From NCBI RefSeq assembly GCF_014645135.1, contig NZ_BMLH01000007.1, positions 49,334 through 113,333 of the forward strand: 64,000 bases of DNA. The letters are read 5' to 3'. Of the stretch, positions 8,080 to 15,699 are shown piece by piece. The DNA comes from Rheinheimera tangshanensis. GTDB taxonomy: Bacteria; Pseudomonadota; Gammaproteobacteria; Enterobacterales; Alteromonadaceae. How positions within the stretch are numbered: the stretch's first letter is position 1; every line of letters begins with the position of its first letter. The translations under genes and the position numbers were made by a program. The notes under the pieces were generated by a model. It was not told where the DNA came from. It ran no database searches and saw nothing but the letters and a program-made list of their open reading frames with translations.

Positions 8080-9990
8080 TTACTGCTGATTTAATGCTTC
8101 TAATTGTTCCCAACGCTCATAAGCGTGCGCGAGCTTCGACTCGGTCTCATGCAATTGGTTCAACGCTTTTTGGGTGTACTCGGCACTTTGCCGGAAAAAT
8201 TGTGGATCATTCACTTGCTGCTGCAAGGCGCTTAATTCGGTATCAAGCGTCTCGATTAAAGCGGGCAATAGTTCCAGTTCTCGTTTCTCTTTGTATGATA
8301 ACTTCTTACTGCTGCCGGATGAAAGCTCAACTGGCTTTTCTTCGACAGGTTTTACACTTTTTTGCACTGTTTCAACAGCTTTGACTTGGTTTTGCTGCCG
8401 TTTTTGGTAGGCCAGCACATCTTCGTAGTCACCGGCTATGTCCACCACCTTGCCCTGACCGGCAAAGTACAGCGAACTTGTCACTGTATTATTGACAAAT
8501 TCCCGGTCGTGGCTAACCAGCAGTACTGTGCCCTGATACTGCTGCAAAATATCTTCAAGCAGCTCCAAGGTTTCCACATCCAGATCGTTAGTTGGTTCAT
8601 CGAGGATCAGTAAATTGCTGGGTTTTGCGAATAGTCGCGCCAGTAATAAACGGTTTTTCTCGCCACCGGACAAAGCCCGTACTGGCGTTCTGGCACGCGC
8701 TGGTGCAAATAAGAAGTCCTGTAGGTAACTTAACACATGACGCGTCTGGCCGTTTTGGGTGATCTCTTGTTTCCCATCAGCGACGTTATCCTGCACAGTG
8801 GCATCTAAATCCAGCTGAATACGGTGCTGGTCAAAATAAGCCACTTCAAGGTTAGTACCGCGTTTAATCTCACCACTATCGGCAGTGTATTCACCAAGCA
8901 GAGTTTTAATTAAGGTGGATTTACCCACACCGTTAGGACCTACCAAGGCGATACGATCCCCCCGCATCACCAGAATATTCAGATCTTTTAAAACAGTCTC
9001 ACCTTTGAAGCTGACATTCACGTCTTTGGTTTCAAATACCAGCTTGCCGGATTTTTGCGACTGCTCAATAGCAAATTCCACTTTGCCCATTTGCTCCACC
9101 CGGGCAGCGCGCTCATTGCGTAGCGCTTTTAAGGCTCGTACCCGACCTTCATTACGGGTACGACGGGCTTTAATGCCCTGACGGATCCACACTTCTTCTT
9201 CCGCCAGTTTTTTATCAAAGAGTGCATTGTGCTGCTGCTCGGTTTCCAGCATCTTTTGCTTCCGCTCCAGATACTCGGCGTAATTACCAGGATGTGAGGT
9301 GAGTTCACCCCGGTCCAAATCGATAATACGGCTGGCCAAAGCACGAATAAAAGCCCTGTCGTGCGAGATAAAAATAATGGCGCCTTTGAAGTTCATAAAG
9401 AACTGTTCCAGCCATTGAATCGCAGCAACATCCAGGTGGTTGGTCGGTTCGTCCAACAGCAGCACATTAGGTTGCGACACTAAAGCTTTGGCCAAAGCGG
9501 CTTTACGCAACCAACCGCCCGATAATGAAGCGAGGGTGGTATTCGGATCCATTTCAAACTGCAAACACAGCTCTTCAATCCGGCTTTCTAACTGCCAGCC
9601 CTGACGGGTATCGAGCTCCGCCTGCAAGGTGCCAAATTCGCGTTGTTCTGCCTCGGTCGCGTCAGAGAAATGGTCAGCCAGATGATAAAACCGCTGCAAT
9701 TTTTCTGCTAAATCGCCTGCACCTTCACGGATAAAATCCGCGACTTTAATATCCACCCGGGCTGGTGGGTCTTGTTCTAAACGGCTCACCACTAAATTAT
9801 TCTGTCGCACCACCTGGCCGTCATCCAAATTTTGATGACCGGTCAGGATTTTTAAGAAGGACGATTTACCCGCACCGTTACGACCCACTAAACAGACGCG
9901 CTCGCCGGCAAATAAACTGAAATCCACTTTATCTAAAATCGGATGGGTACCAAAAGCCAGACTGGCTTGCTGAAAACGTAATAATTCCAC
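8080..9990 (-). CDS. uup: ABC-F ATPase Uup
   Basis: Soluble twin-ATPase protein of the ABC-F group, which acts on ribosomes or on DNA recombination intermediates (in E. coli it lowers precise transposon excision). Two nucleotide-binding domains are complete: Walker A GRNGAGKS near residue 36 and GPNGVGKST near 353, with signature motifs LSGGWLRKAAL and LSGGEKNRLLLA, and LLLDEPTNHLD and LILDEPTNDLD for Walker B. The C-terminal Glu/Gln-rich coiled coil (about 545-636) is the Uup-specific DNA-binding tail. The 636-residue length is normal. It is followed by DUF3466 and preceded by a glutaredoxin-like gene two bases away. Confidence 0.95.
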   Translation of the reverse strand: MELLRFQQASLAFGTHPILDKVDFSLFAGERVCLVGRNGAGKSSFLKILTGHQNLDDGQVVRQNNLVVSRLEQDPPARVDIKVADFIREGAGDLAEKLQRFYHLADHFSDATEAEQREFGTLQAELDTRQGWQLESRIEELCLQFEMDPNTTLASLSGGWLRKAALAKALVSQPNVLLLDEPTNHLDVAAIQWLEQFFMNFKGAIIFISHDRAFIRALASRIIDLDRGELTSHPGNYAEYLERKQKMLETEQQHNALFDKKLAEEEVWIRQGIKARRTRNEGRVRALKALRNERAARVEQMGKVEFAIEQSQKSGKLVFETKDVNVSFKGETVLKDLNILVMRGDRIALVGPNGVGKSTLIKTLLGEYTADSGEIKRGTNLEVAYFDQHRIQLDLDATVQDNVADGKQEITQNGQTRHVLSYLQDFLFAPARARTPVRALSGGEKNRLLLARLFAKPSNLLILDEPTNDLDVETLELLEDILQQYQGTVLLVSHDREFVNNTVTSSLYFAGQGKVVDIAGDYEDVLAYQKRQQNQVKAVETVQKSVKPVEEKPVELSSGSSKKLSYKEKRELELLPALIETLDTELSALQQQVNDPQFFRQSAEYTQKALNQLHETESKLAHAYERWEQLEALNQQ

Positions 9991-9992
9991 TT

Positions 9993-10232
9993 TTATAATC
10001 CTGACGACTGCTGACGCAGCAGTTGTTGTATCTGTTCAAGGTCAAAGGGCCAGAACAATTCCTGTTCATTCACTTTTAACACCGGAATATGCACACGATA
10101 GCGTTCAAAAGCCGCTGGTTCGTCCACTATATCGATAATTTCTACAGCACCTGCTAAACCTGCCTGCAGCAAAAGCTGCTCGGCTTGTTCACATAAATGA
10201 CAACCCCAGGTGCTGTATAAGCTTAATTTCAT
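9993..10232 (-). CDS. Glutaredoxin-like (DUF836) thiol protein
   Basis: 79 residues with a thioredoxin-like fold. The redox motif WGCHLCEQAEQLL has CxxC at residues 10-13, followed by HIPVLKVNEQELFWPFD with the cis-Pro region at about 49. The family is found next to rlmL and uup in many gammaproteobacteria, and its partner is not known. The start codon overlaps the rlmL stop by four bases (ATGA), and the stop is two bases before uup, so translation is coupled in one operon. Confidence 0.85.
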   Translation of the reverse strand: MKLSLYSTWGCHLCEQAEQLLLQAGLAGAVEIIDIVDEPAAFERYRVHIPVLKVNEQELFWPFDLEQIQQLLRQQSSGL

Positions 10233-12361
10233 TCGTCTACTCGTTTAAATAACTCAAAACAGACGTGGATATTGGGGTTACGTTTAAAATCTTCCGGTAA
10301 GCTCTGAGCTGAGATGTCTTTGATACTCCAACCCGCCTCTTCCAACGCGGCTTTGTCGATTTTAAAGCGTCTTTTATTGTTGGAGAAAATCACTTTGCCA
10401 TTCGGCGCTAAACAACGCCCTACCATAGTCAGCAACTTGACATGATCCCGTTGCACATCCCAGGTATCTTCCATTCGTTTTGAGTTCGAGAACGTTGGCG
10501 GGTCGACAAAGATTAAATCAAACTGGTTTTTACAGCCCTTCAGCCAATCCAGACAGTTGTCCTGTACAAACTGATAAGCTTTGCCATCCAGTCCATTGAT
10601 CAGGAAGTTACGTTTTGCCCAGTCCAGATAGGTATTGGACATATCCACCGTAGTGACAGACAAAGCGCCACCTAAAGCCGCATGCACAGAAGCCGTACCT
10701 GTGTAGGCAAATAAATTCAGTACTTTTTTACCTTTGGCTTGCTGTTGAATCGCCAAACGGGTGACGCGGTGATCTAAAAACAAGCCAGTATCTAAATAAT
10801 CACGCAGGTTCACCAGGAACTTAGCGCCATATTCAGTCACTTCTTTGTACTGACCAGCTTTGGCCAGCGCCTGATACTGCTCTTTGCCTTTTTGTTTTTC
10901 ACGGACCTTTAGCACCAGTTTGTCGCTGCTGATGCCCAGTACTTTAGGTACTAAGTTCACCACATCAAATAAACGCTTTTGTGCTATTTGCTCATCAACA
11001 TTGGCAGGAGCAGCGTATTCGTGGATCACCACTTCGCCGTCATACCAATCGACCGCCACGTTGTATTCCGGAATATCCGCATCGTACATCCGGTAGCAAC
11101 TGATGTTTTCGCGTTTCGCCCACTTTTCCAGCTGCTTGACGTTTTTCTTCAGGCGATTACCAAAAGACTCGCTTTCAGCATAAAACAAAGCCGCAGTTTG
11201 ACTGTTGGCATTAACCTGTACTTGCTGTTCGGTCAAATCAAATAGGGTAAATTCGCAATCCAGCGGACCGTTAGTGAACTTATAGCTTTTGGCTTTGGAT
11301 AACTTCAGTGCCCGCAATAAATCCGGGCTTGAGGTAATAATGGCTAAACGCCAGCCCTGATAGTGTTTTTTCAGACCTAAGGAGAATTCTGCGTACACAG
11401 GAATAAGTTGAGGCAAGTCGCCTAAGCGCTCACCGTATGGCGGGTTGGTGATAATCACACCTTTACCTTCGCACACTGCCGACTGAATGTGTGTCGCATC
11501 CTGGTTAATAAATTCAATAAAATCAGCCACGCCAGCACGGGCTGCGTTTTGACGGGCCTTTTGCAAAGTACGCTCATCGGTATCGCTACCCACAAAAGTT
11601 ACGCCTTCGGCTATGGCTTTGCGAGAGCCTAAAGCTTCAGCCCGCAGTTGTTGCCAAAGTTCTGGCTGGTGATCGCCCCAGCTTTCAAAGGCAAACTTTT
11701 CACGCTTTAAACCAGGCGCCAACTGCCGTGCCATCAGCACTGCTTCTATTAATAAAGTACCGCTACCACAAAACGGGTCATACAAAGGCTGATCGGCCTT
11801 CCAACCCGAACGAATTAACAAAGCGGCGGCCAAATGTTCTTTAAGTGGCGCCTCCCCCTGCTCTTTACGATAACCACGCTGATGCAAAGACGGACCAGAG
11901 AAATCCAGGAAGAAATGGAAATGCTGGCGTTCTAAACGCACCTGAAAACGCACATCCGGGTCGATACGATCGACATTAGGCCGCGCATCGTAGCGCTCGC
12001 GGAACTGATCCACTATGGCATCTTTGACCCGCATACCACCAAACTGAGTGTTATCTATTGTTGGGTGCTTACCGACACACTCGACCGCAAAACTTTGTTC
12101 CATCCGCATTAACGAAGGCCAGTTAATGCGCATAGCAACCTGATACAGGTCTGAATTGGCATCAATTTCGATGGATTGTTCCAGGCGCAGAATACGGGTC
12201 GCTAAACGCGACCATAAGCACAGCTGGTATGCATCTTTAAGTTCAGCCTTAAAGCGCACCACGCCCATGCCTAATTTAATAATTTCGCCTTGATAACGAC
12301 GGATTTCATCCGCCAATAGCTCTTCAACACCTTTGGATGTTAAGGCCCAGAATTCCAACAT
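10229..12361 (-). CDS. rlmL: 23S rRNA bifunctional methyltransferase RlmKL
   Basis: Cytoplasmic enzyme that methylates 23S rRNA: m2G2445 by the N-terminal RlmL half and m7G2069 by the C-terminal RlmK half. At 710 residues it has the full fused length. Domains in order are THUMP (about 45-155), the RlmL methyltransferase with SAM site YDPFCGSGTLLIEAVL (about 200) and catalytic motif IITNPPYGERLG (about 305), then the RlmK domain with VLNLFAYTGTASVHAAL (about 545) and DLIFVDPPTFSNSKRM. It is the first gene of the rlmL - glutaredoxin-like - uup - DUF3466 operon; the 5' side faces the initiator tRNA cluster. Confidence 0.95.
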   Translation of the reverse strand: MLEFWALTSKGVEELLADEIRRYQGEIIKLGMGVVRFKAELKDAYQLCLWSRLATRILRLEQSIEIDANSDLYQVAMRINWPSLMRMEQSFAVECVGKHPTIDNTQFGGMRVKDAIVDQFRERYDARPNVDRIDPDVRFQVRLERQHFHFFLDFSGPSLHQRGYRKEQGEAPLKEHLAAALLIRSGWKADQPLYDPFCGSGTLLIEAVLMARQLAPGLKREKFAFESWGDHQPELWQQLRAEALGSRKAIAEGVTFVGSDTDERTLQKARQNAARAGVADFIEFINQDATHIQSAVCEGKGVIITNPPYGERLGDLPQLIPVYAEFSLGLKKHYQGWRLAIITSSPDLLRALKLSKAKSYKFTNGPLDCEFTLFDLTEQQVQVNANSQTAALFYAESESFGNRLKKNVKQLEKWAKRENISCYRMYDADIPEYNVAVDWYDGEVVIHEYAAPANVDEQIAQKRLFDVVNLVPKVLGISSDKLVLKVREKQKGKEQYQALAKAGQYKEVTEYGAKFLVNLRDYLDTGLFLDHRVTRLAIQQQAKGKKVLNLFAYTGTASVHAALGGALSVTTVDMSNTYLDWAKRNFLINGLDGKAYQFVQDNCLDWLKGCKNQFDLIFVDPPTFSNSKRMEDTWDVQRDHVKLLTMVGRCLAPNGKVIFSNNKRRFKIDKAALEEAGWSIKDISAQSLPEDFKRNPNIHVCFELFKRVDE

Positions 12362-12555
12362 ATGATCTGCCCTGCAATAAAATGGCGCACATTATAACAG
12401 AAGCGCTTTCGAAAGCATTGGGATGTTTTTCAACACGAAAACAAAGATTTGCGGAGCTACTACTTCAGAGACAGCAACGAGCGCCTACTTAAAGACCTAT
12501 GCGTTTAATAATTGTGCAGTCAGTTCAGTTCTTTGGAATTTACTGACATTAAGCC

Positions 12556-12584
12556 TTGCACTGCCAGGGCAAAAGCTCTACTAT
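12556..12584 (+). promoter_or_regulatory. Stable-RNA promoter of the initiator tRNA cluster
   Basis: -35 TTGCAC (12556-12561) and -10 TACTAT (12579-12584) with 17-bp spacing, followed by a GC-rich discriminator (GCGCCCC). That discriminator is typical of rRNA/tRNA promoters under stringent control. The first tRNA starts 19 bases after the -10. Confidence 0.75.
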
Positions 12585-12602
12585 GCGCCCCGCAAACACG
12601 GA

Positions 12603-12679
<77 letters not shown>

Positions 12680-12750
12680 ACTTAAGTCAGCTTAAGTGAA
12701 ACGTGAATGCAGTACACCTCTTACACGCCCTATGCGGTGTAAGATACGGA

Positions 12751-12827
<77 letters not shown>

Positions 12828-12879
12828 ACAATGTGTATATTTTAAATCCTGATAGTTACTGCTCGACTATCAATACGGA

Positions 12880-12956
<77 letters not shown>

Positions 12957-12964
12957 ACAATCAA

Positions 12965-12987
12965 CCGACTTAATAGTCGGTTTTTTT
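12965..12987 (+). terminator. Terminator of the tRNA-fMet cluster
   Basis: Stem CCGACT/AGTCGG with a TAAT loop, followed by seven T. Nine bases after the last tRNA. Confidence 0.9.
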
Positions 12988-13067
12988 GTGTCTGAAATTT
13001 AGAGTTTGACCGGTTATAAGCCCCACCATTTGAAATAAACTATGGCTGCAAAGAGCGAAAAACGGAC

Positions 13068-13147
13068 ATTAACGCCCGCCTAAACGGCGAGCAACTTGTT
13101 GCTAGTCGAGCGCCCACAGGGCGCGTTTTTGATGGCGATTGTTATAT
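13068..13147 (-). other. attC site of the lipoprotein cassette
   Basis: About 80 bp. On the minus strand it opens ATATAACAATCGCC and ends GGCGGGCGTTAATG. The inner arms are complementary (CATCAAAAACG against CGTTTAGGCGGG), with internal hairpins (GCGCCC/GGGCGC and AGCAAC/GTTGCT). It is the last attC of the array on the left. Confidence 0.8.
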
Positions 13148-13198
13148 CGCAAAATACTGCTCACAGTGAGCGGCAATAGTTGCTGGTAATATTGCAAA

Positions 13199-13552
13199 CT
13201 AATCCAAACAATTACCTGATTTAAGATGTATATTGCGCCAAAGATTCCATTTCAACTTGATTTCAACTTCCCTCTCTTTGACAGAAGTCACTTCCAGATT
13301 TCTTTCTTTTAACAAGGCTAAAAGCTCTTCGCACGTCTCGTATTCAGACTCCCTCGGGATATTATACTCGTCCATTTGCTTGTCCAAAGCCCGTAATATC
13401 TTTTTACCTTCTTGCTTTGATACTTCACGGATAATCACGCCTTCAGAGTTAACGTATGTATTACTGTCTATGCGATATTTAACATCTTTCTCGTCATTTG
13501 TTGCAGCGCACGATGTTAATAGCAATAAAATTAAAACTGTTAGATTTCTCAA
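13199..13552 (-). CDS. Small cassette-encoded lipoprotein, unknown function
   Basis: 117 residues. I place the start at TTG 13552 because GAGG lies five bases upstream, and because the longer frame would begin inside the neighbouring attC site. From there the protein begins MRNLTVLILLLLTSCAATND, a typical type II signal peptide with lipobox LTSC, so the mature protein should be lipid-anchored. The rest is polar (GKKILRALDKQMDEYNI, CEELLALLKERNLEVTSVKE) with two further Cys residues (one near the C-terminal end), which could pair outside the cytoplasm. I do not recognise the family. It is the last cassette of the array. Confidence 0.65.
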   Translation of the reverse strand: MRNLTVLILLLLTSCAATNDEKDVKYRIDSNTYVNSEGVIIREVSKQEGKKILRALDKQMDEYNIPRESEYETCEELLALLKERNLEVTSVKEREVEIKLKWNLWRNIHLKSGNCLD

Positions 13553-13566
13553 ATTTACCTCAGACG

Positions 13567-13656
13567 ATATAACGCCGCCCACAGCGGTGAGCATAACAGC
13601 GGTGAGCATAGCGAGTCCGGCAGCCAAAGGCTGCGAACTGATGGGCATTGTTAGGG
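13567..13656 (-). other. attC site of the GIY-YIG cassette, with internal duplication
   Basis: About 90 bp. On the minus strand it opens CCCTAACAATGCCCATCAG and ends GTGGGCGGCGTTATAT. On the plus strand ACAGCGGTGAGCATA occurs twice in tandem (about 13581-13610), so one arm of the hairpin carries a duplication. The stop codon of the GIY-YIG gene is four bases away. Confidence 0.85.
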
Positions 13657-13659
13657 CCC

Positions 13660-14127
13660 TTAGTGATTATCGAAGTCATTATGAGGCGTCCCCAAACTGA
13701 CTGAAACATACATTTCCAAAAGTGCCTGCCGCATTGGATCAGGCTCAGATACAAAGCGCACCTGCATTTCCCTTACTCTGTGCTTTTGTCTAATGAACTC
13801 AGGCCCAAACGTAGGGTGTTTCTCTAAACTAGAACGCGAACCCTCGGCAACATATGTTGCCTGTATGATACCTGTTATTACTCTGGTAAGCCTAAATGCA
13901 AATGTCGCTGAATTGTGACCAGAACTTGGACGACAATGATTTTGTAACCTTTTTCTAATCGTGTTTGTCCGGCCAACGTATAGATGGTCTCCGTTTTCTG
14001 AGAAAAGGTATATACCAGACAGAGGCATTTCACTCGGTAATGTTGCGACTGTAACCGGATCCATATTGAGGAGCCTTTGAAAAGAGGGTTCCAACGACTC
14101 AATATACTCTTTAAATACTGGGTGCAT
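13660..14127 (-). CDS. GIY-YIG nuclease-domain protein (cassette)
   Basis: 155-residue protein with a GIY-YIG endonuclease core: GIYLFSENG at 38-46, HLYVGRTNTIRKRL at 48-61 (the YIG strand is YVG, and an Arg follows), a conserved His at 64, and a C-terminal Glu in LLEMYVSVSLGT (about 137), which would bind the metal. Such stand-alone nucleases are common integron cassette cargo; their targets are mostly unknown. The N-terminal 30 residues and the NDF ending match that subgroup in style. The ATG at 14127 is 11 bases from the upstream attC. Function in defence or mobility is not shown. Confidence 0.8.
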   Translation of the reverse strand: MHPVFKEYIESLEPSFQRLLNMDPVTVATLPSEMPLSGIYLFSENGDHLYVGRTNTIRKRLQNHCRPSSGHNSATFAFRLTRVITGIIQATYVAEGSRSSLEKHPTFGPEFIRQKHRVREMQVRFVSEPDPMRQALLEMYVSVSLGTPHNDFDNH

Positions 14128-14137
14128 AAGTTGATTA

Positions 14138-14233
14138 CCCTAACGCCGCGGTAATGGGCAGCAGGAACAGAGCGAAGCGGCGTGTAAGCTGTCCCAGTGA
14201 GCAGAGCGAACGAAATTAACCGCCTTGTTAGGT
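14138..14233 (-). other. attC site of the CdiI-like cassette
   Basis: 96 bp and canonical. The minus strand runs from ACCTAACAAGGCGGTTAAT to ATTACCGCGGCGTTAGGG. The core GTTAGGG, complementary ACCTAAC and the L'' AAGGCGG / L' CCGCGGC boxes are all present. The TAA stop of the upstream gene lies inside the first core site. Confidence 0.93.
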
Positions 14234-14494
14234 TTTTGGTAGTTCATTTATTGCTACTTCCAGCTCTTCATCGTATAGCTCTGTATCATCTACGAAACCA
14301 CGTTTAAGGCGATTTTCTGCCTCTGGAACTACAATGGCTAGCGCAAGTTTTTGGCGGATAAATGTTGCAAGAACATGATTTGTAACTTGGGACACTGGCT
14401 TTGACCAATTATCTCTACAGCGCTGTATTAACCCAGAGTTTAATTCTGGCTCTACCCACGGCCCTTCTACATCAGCAACACTTTTCGCATTCAT
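14228..14494 (-). CDS. Cassette protein resembling CdiI-type immunity proteins
   Basis: 88 residues, soluble and acidic. The layout is W-x-E-P at 13-16, a short helix with RCRDNW (25-30), a PVSQV segment, ATFIRQKLALAIVVPEAENRLKRG (44-67) and a C-terminal DDTELYDEELEVAINEL. This spacing recalls the small contact-dependent-inhibition immunity family, where a W..P, a C..L, a Q-x-I-G-L helix and a final Y-D-G-D-L-L motif occur. The match is from memory of the pattern, so the call is tentative. There is no CdiA or other toxin gene nearby. The stop codon lies inside its attC; the ATG is eight bases from the next attC. Confidence 0.5.
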   Translation of the reverse strand: MNAKSVADVEGPWVEPELNSGLIQRCRDNWSKPVSQVTNHVLATFIRQKLALAIVVPEAENRLKRGFVDDTELYDEELEVAINELPKT

Positions 14495-14501
14495 CGGTGA
14501 A

Positions 14502-14584
14502 ACCTAACGCCGCCAGCATGCGCGGCTTTGTAGTGGGGCGAAGCCGCAGCGGAAAAGGCGTCGCCGTGACTGGCCTTGTTATAA
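14502..14584 (-). other. attC site of the membrane-peptide cassette
   Basis: 83 bp. The minus strand runs from TTATAACAAGGCCAGTCA to ATGCTGGCGGCGTTAGGT. The right inner box pairs with the left one (GGCCAG/CTGGC), and the internal stem is GCGGCTT/AAGCCGC-like. Confidence 0.9.
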
Positions 14585-14590
14585 ACCACT

Positions 14591-14812
14591 TTACCCACTT
14601 ACTTCCGCCGATGTTGAACCTACGTCTTTTTTAAGTACTAATACAACCAGATAAACCAGCGCAAATGGTGGAATAATACATAGCACCACGCCAAGTAAAC
14701 CCGCCAAAACCGGCGTTTGCGTTTTACGGCGACCGAGGTAATAGCTTAATGCGCCTACAACCAGCACAAATACAAACATAATTTGGCCAACTAGCGTTGC
14801 ATTGATATTCAA
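14591..14812 (-). CDS. Small two-helix membrane protein (cassette)
   Basis: 73 residues with two hydrophobic helices (about 7-26 and 36-60) joined by a short basic turn YLGRRKTQTP, then a polar tail KKDVGSTSAEVSG. The start is a TTG codon at 14812: AAGGAG stands seven bases upstream, a strong site that decides the start, and no in-frame ATG fits. Function is unknown. Small membrane proteins like this are frequent in cassette arrays. Confidence 0.7.
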   Translation of the reverse strand: MNINATLVGQIMFVFVLVVGALSYYLGRRKTQTPVLAGLLGVVLCIIPPFALVYLVVLVLKKDVGSTSAEVSG

Positions 14813-14830
14813 ATGAACTCTCCTTGTGGT

Positions 14831-14904
14831 TTATAACGCCTCAAAAACCGGCGCGGCTTGCCGCGTCCGGCGCCGCAGGCGCGTAGTTGTTTGACTTGTT
14901 ATGA
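14831..14904 (-). other. attC site of the 94-residue-protein cassette
   Basis: 74 bp. The minus strand runs from TCATAACAAGTCAAAC to TTTTTGAGGCGTTATAA. The centre is a strong GC hairpin (GGCGCCG/CGCGGC repeats). Confidence 0.88.
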
Positions 14905-14913
14905 GCAAGCAAT

Positions 14914-15198
14914 CTACAAAGCATTTGCTAAATTCCCTGCCCTTTCACGAACTGACTGCGGAACTCGCTCGGAGGACGCAATGATTCGGAGTGCATCAAT
15001 AGCGCGCCCAGCTCGAATTATTCGACGGGATTGAAGTACCCGAGTCCTGGCGCCTGACTCCATGTATTGTTCGTCCCTCACTAACCGATCGATCAGATCT
15101 TCGTTCGAAATGTGCGGATTGGCGAATTGTTCGAAATACAGTACGAAACAACCCTTGCCGACCGACTGCATACACCTTTCAAGCTGTGAATCGTTCAC
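14914..15198 (-). CDS. Unknown cassette protein, 94 residues
   Basis: Starts at GTG 15198 with AAGGA nine bases upstream. The sequence is mostly helical: QLERCMQSVGKGCFVLYFEQF (5-25) with two Cys, a DLIDRLVRDEQY helix, then an Arg-rich stretch RTRVLQSRRIIRAGRAIDALRII (about 52-74) and a short C-terminal helix. There is no signal peptide or membrane segment. I do not recognise a family with a known role. It is the first cassette on the intake side of the array, so it would be the most recently acquired if the array still followed the usual polarity. Confidence 0.7.
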   Translation of the reverse strand: MNDSQLERCMQSVGKGCFVLYFEQFANPHISNEDLIDRLVRDEQYMESGARTRVLQSRRIIRAGRAIDALRIIASSERVPQSVRERAGNLANAL

Positions 15199-15230
15199 CG
15201 GAGTATTCCTTGCTCATAACAGTTGTATAT

Positions 15231-15345
15231 TGTGCCAGCACGCTTTCTCTGGTTTTACCAGATGAAATGCCAGCATTAAGTTATTAATAAAAAAAACTAA
15301 TCACAACCAGCTACTGCTAGCTGTGCACCAAAGCGTGCTGGCACA
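15231..15345. repeat. 16-bp perfect inverted repeat with 83-bp spacer
   Basis: TGTGCCAGCACGCTTT at 15231-15246 and its exact complement AAAGCGTGCTGGCACA at 15330-15345. Inside are a small hairpin (TCTGGT-TTT-ACCAGA at 15248-15262) and an A-rich tract. It starts about 10 bp from the end of the cassette array. It could be a decayed mobile element or a structured RNA. Confidence 0.85.
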
Positions 15346-15383
15346 TTATTACTTTTCTCTGGCCTGTTATTTTTAGGTTAGCC

Positions 15384-15413
15384 CACTCTAAGTATCTAAA
15401 TTAGAGTGTTTTT
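15384..15413 (+). terminator. Orphan plus-strand terminator
   Basis: 8-bp stem CACTCTAA/TTAGAGTG, 9-base loop and five T. No plus-strand gene lies upstream, because the cassettes are on the other strand. It may end an uncharacterised small RNA spanning the inverted repeat. Confidence 0.55.
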
Positions 15414-15582
15414 CCTTCTTCAGCAACAGATAAATGTGCCTGTTGATTTGCTCAAAGTGTGCCTGTTTTTTGATGAAAGCAAATAACACTGTGTATTCGT
15501 CCACATGTAAAAAATACGGTATTGGCATAAAGTGACGACGCAAAGGAACTTAGAAAACGGACGGACGACTACGTTAGCAGAC

Positions 15583-15608
15583 CCTGTCCAGCAGGGATGC
15601 TGGACAGG
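15583..15608. repeat. Palindromic intergenic hairpin
   Basis: 11-bp perfect stem CCTGTCCAGCA/TGCTGGACAGG with a GGGA loop, followed by an AGCCTACAGGGATGTATTTA tract. It lies 3' of the methyltransferase gene and has no T-run. It looks like a REP-type element. Confidence 0.55.
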
Positions 15609-15699
15609 AGCCTACAGGGATGTATTTACGGCGTGTCTGCGTTGTAGTTGACCGCGCCGTTTGAACAGGAGCTTATTACTCCAACTCTGACACAATAAC

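Larger units (their letters stand above)
13068..15220 (-). mobile_element. Integron gene-cassette array without an integrase gene (CALIN-like)
   Basis: Five short genes, all on the minus strand, are each followed directly by a 74-96 bp attC recombination site. Each attC has outer core sites (..AAC and GTT..), inner L boxes containing GCC/GGC, and a strong internal hairpin. This layout of promoterless cassettes in one direction is diagnostic of integron cassettes. No intI-like tyrosine recombinase gene is present anywhere in the window, so this is an integrase-less attC cluster, or the integrase lies elsewhere. The intake end would be the right side (near 15214, core GTTATGA on the minus strand). 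It lies just downstream of the tRNA-fMet cluster. Confidence 0.88.
15215..15699. other. Gene-free region at the intake side of the cassette array
   Basis: 485 bp without a credible gene. It contains, in order, the terminal core site (ATAAC, 15216-15220), a 16-bp inverted repeat (15231-15345), a terminator-like hairpin (15384-15413) and a palindromic element (15583-15608). This is where attI and an integrase would be expected, but no integrase reading frame is present. Confidence 0.7.

Noticed and set aside
13233-13700. 155-codon plus-strand open frame across the cassette boundary
   Set aside because: It crosses an attC site and runs against all cassette genes; the minus-strand genes have signal peptides or family motifs.
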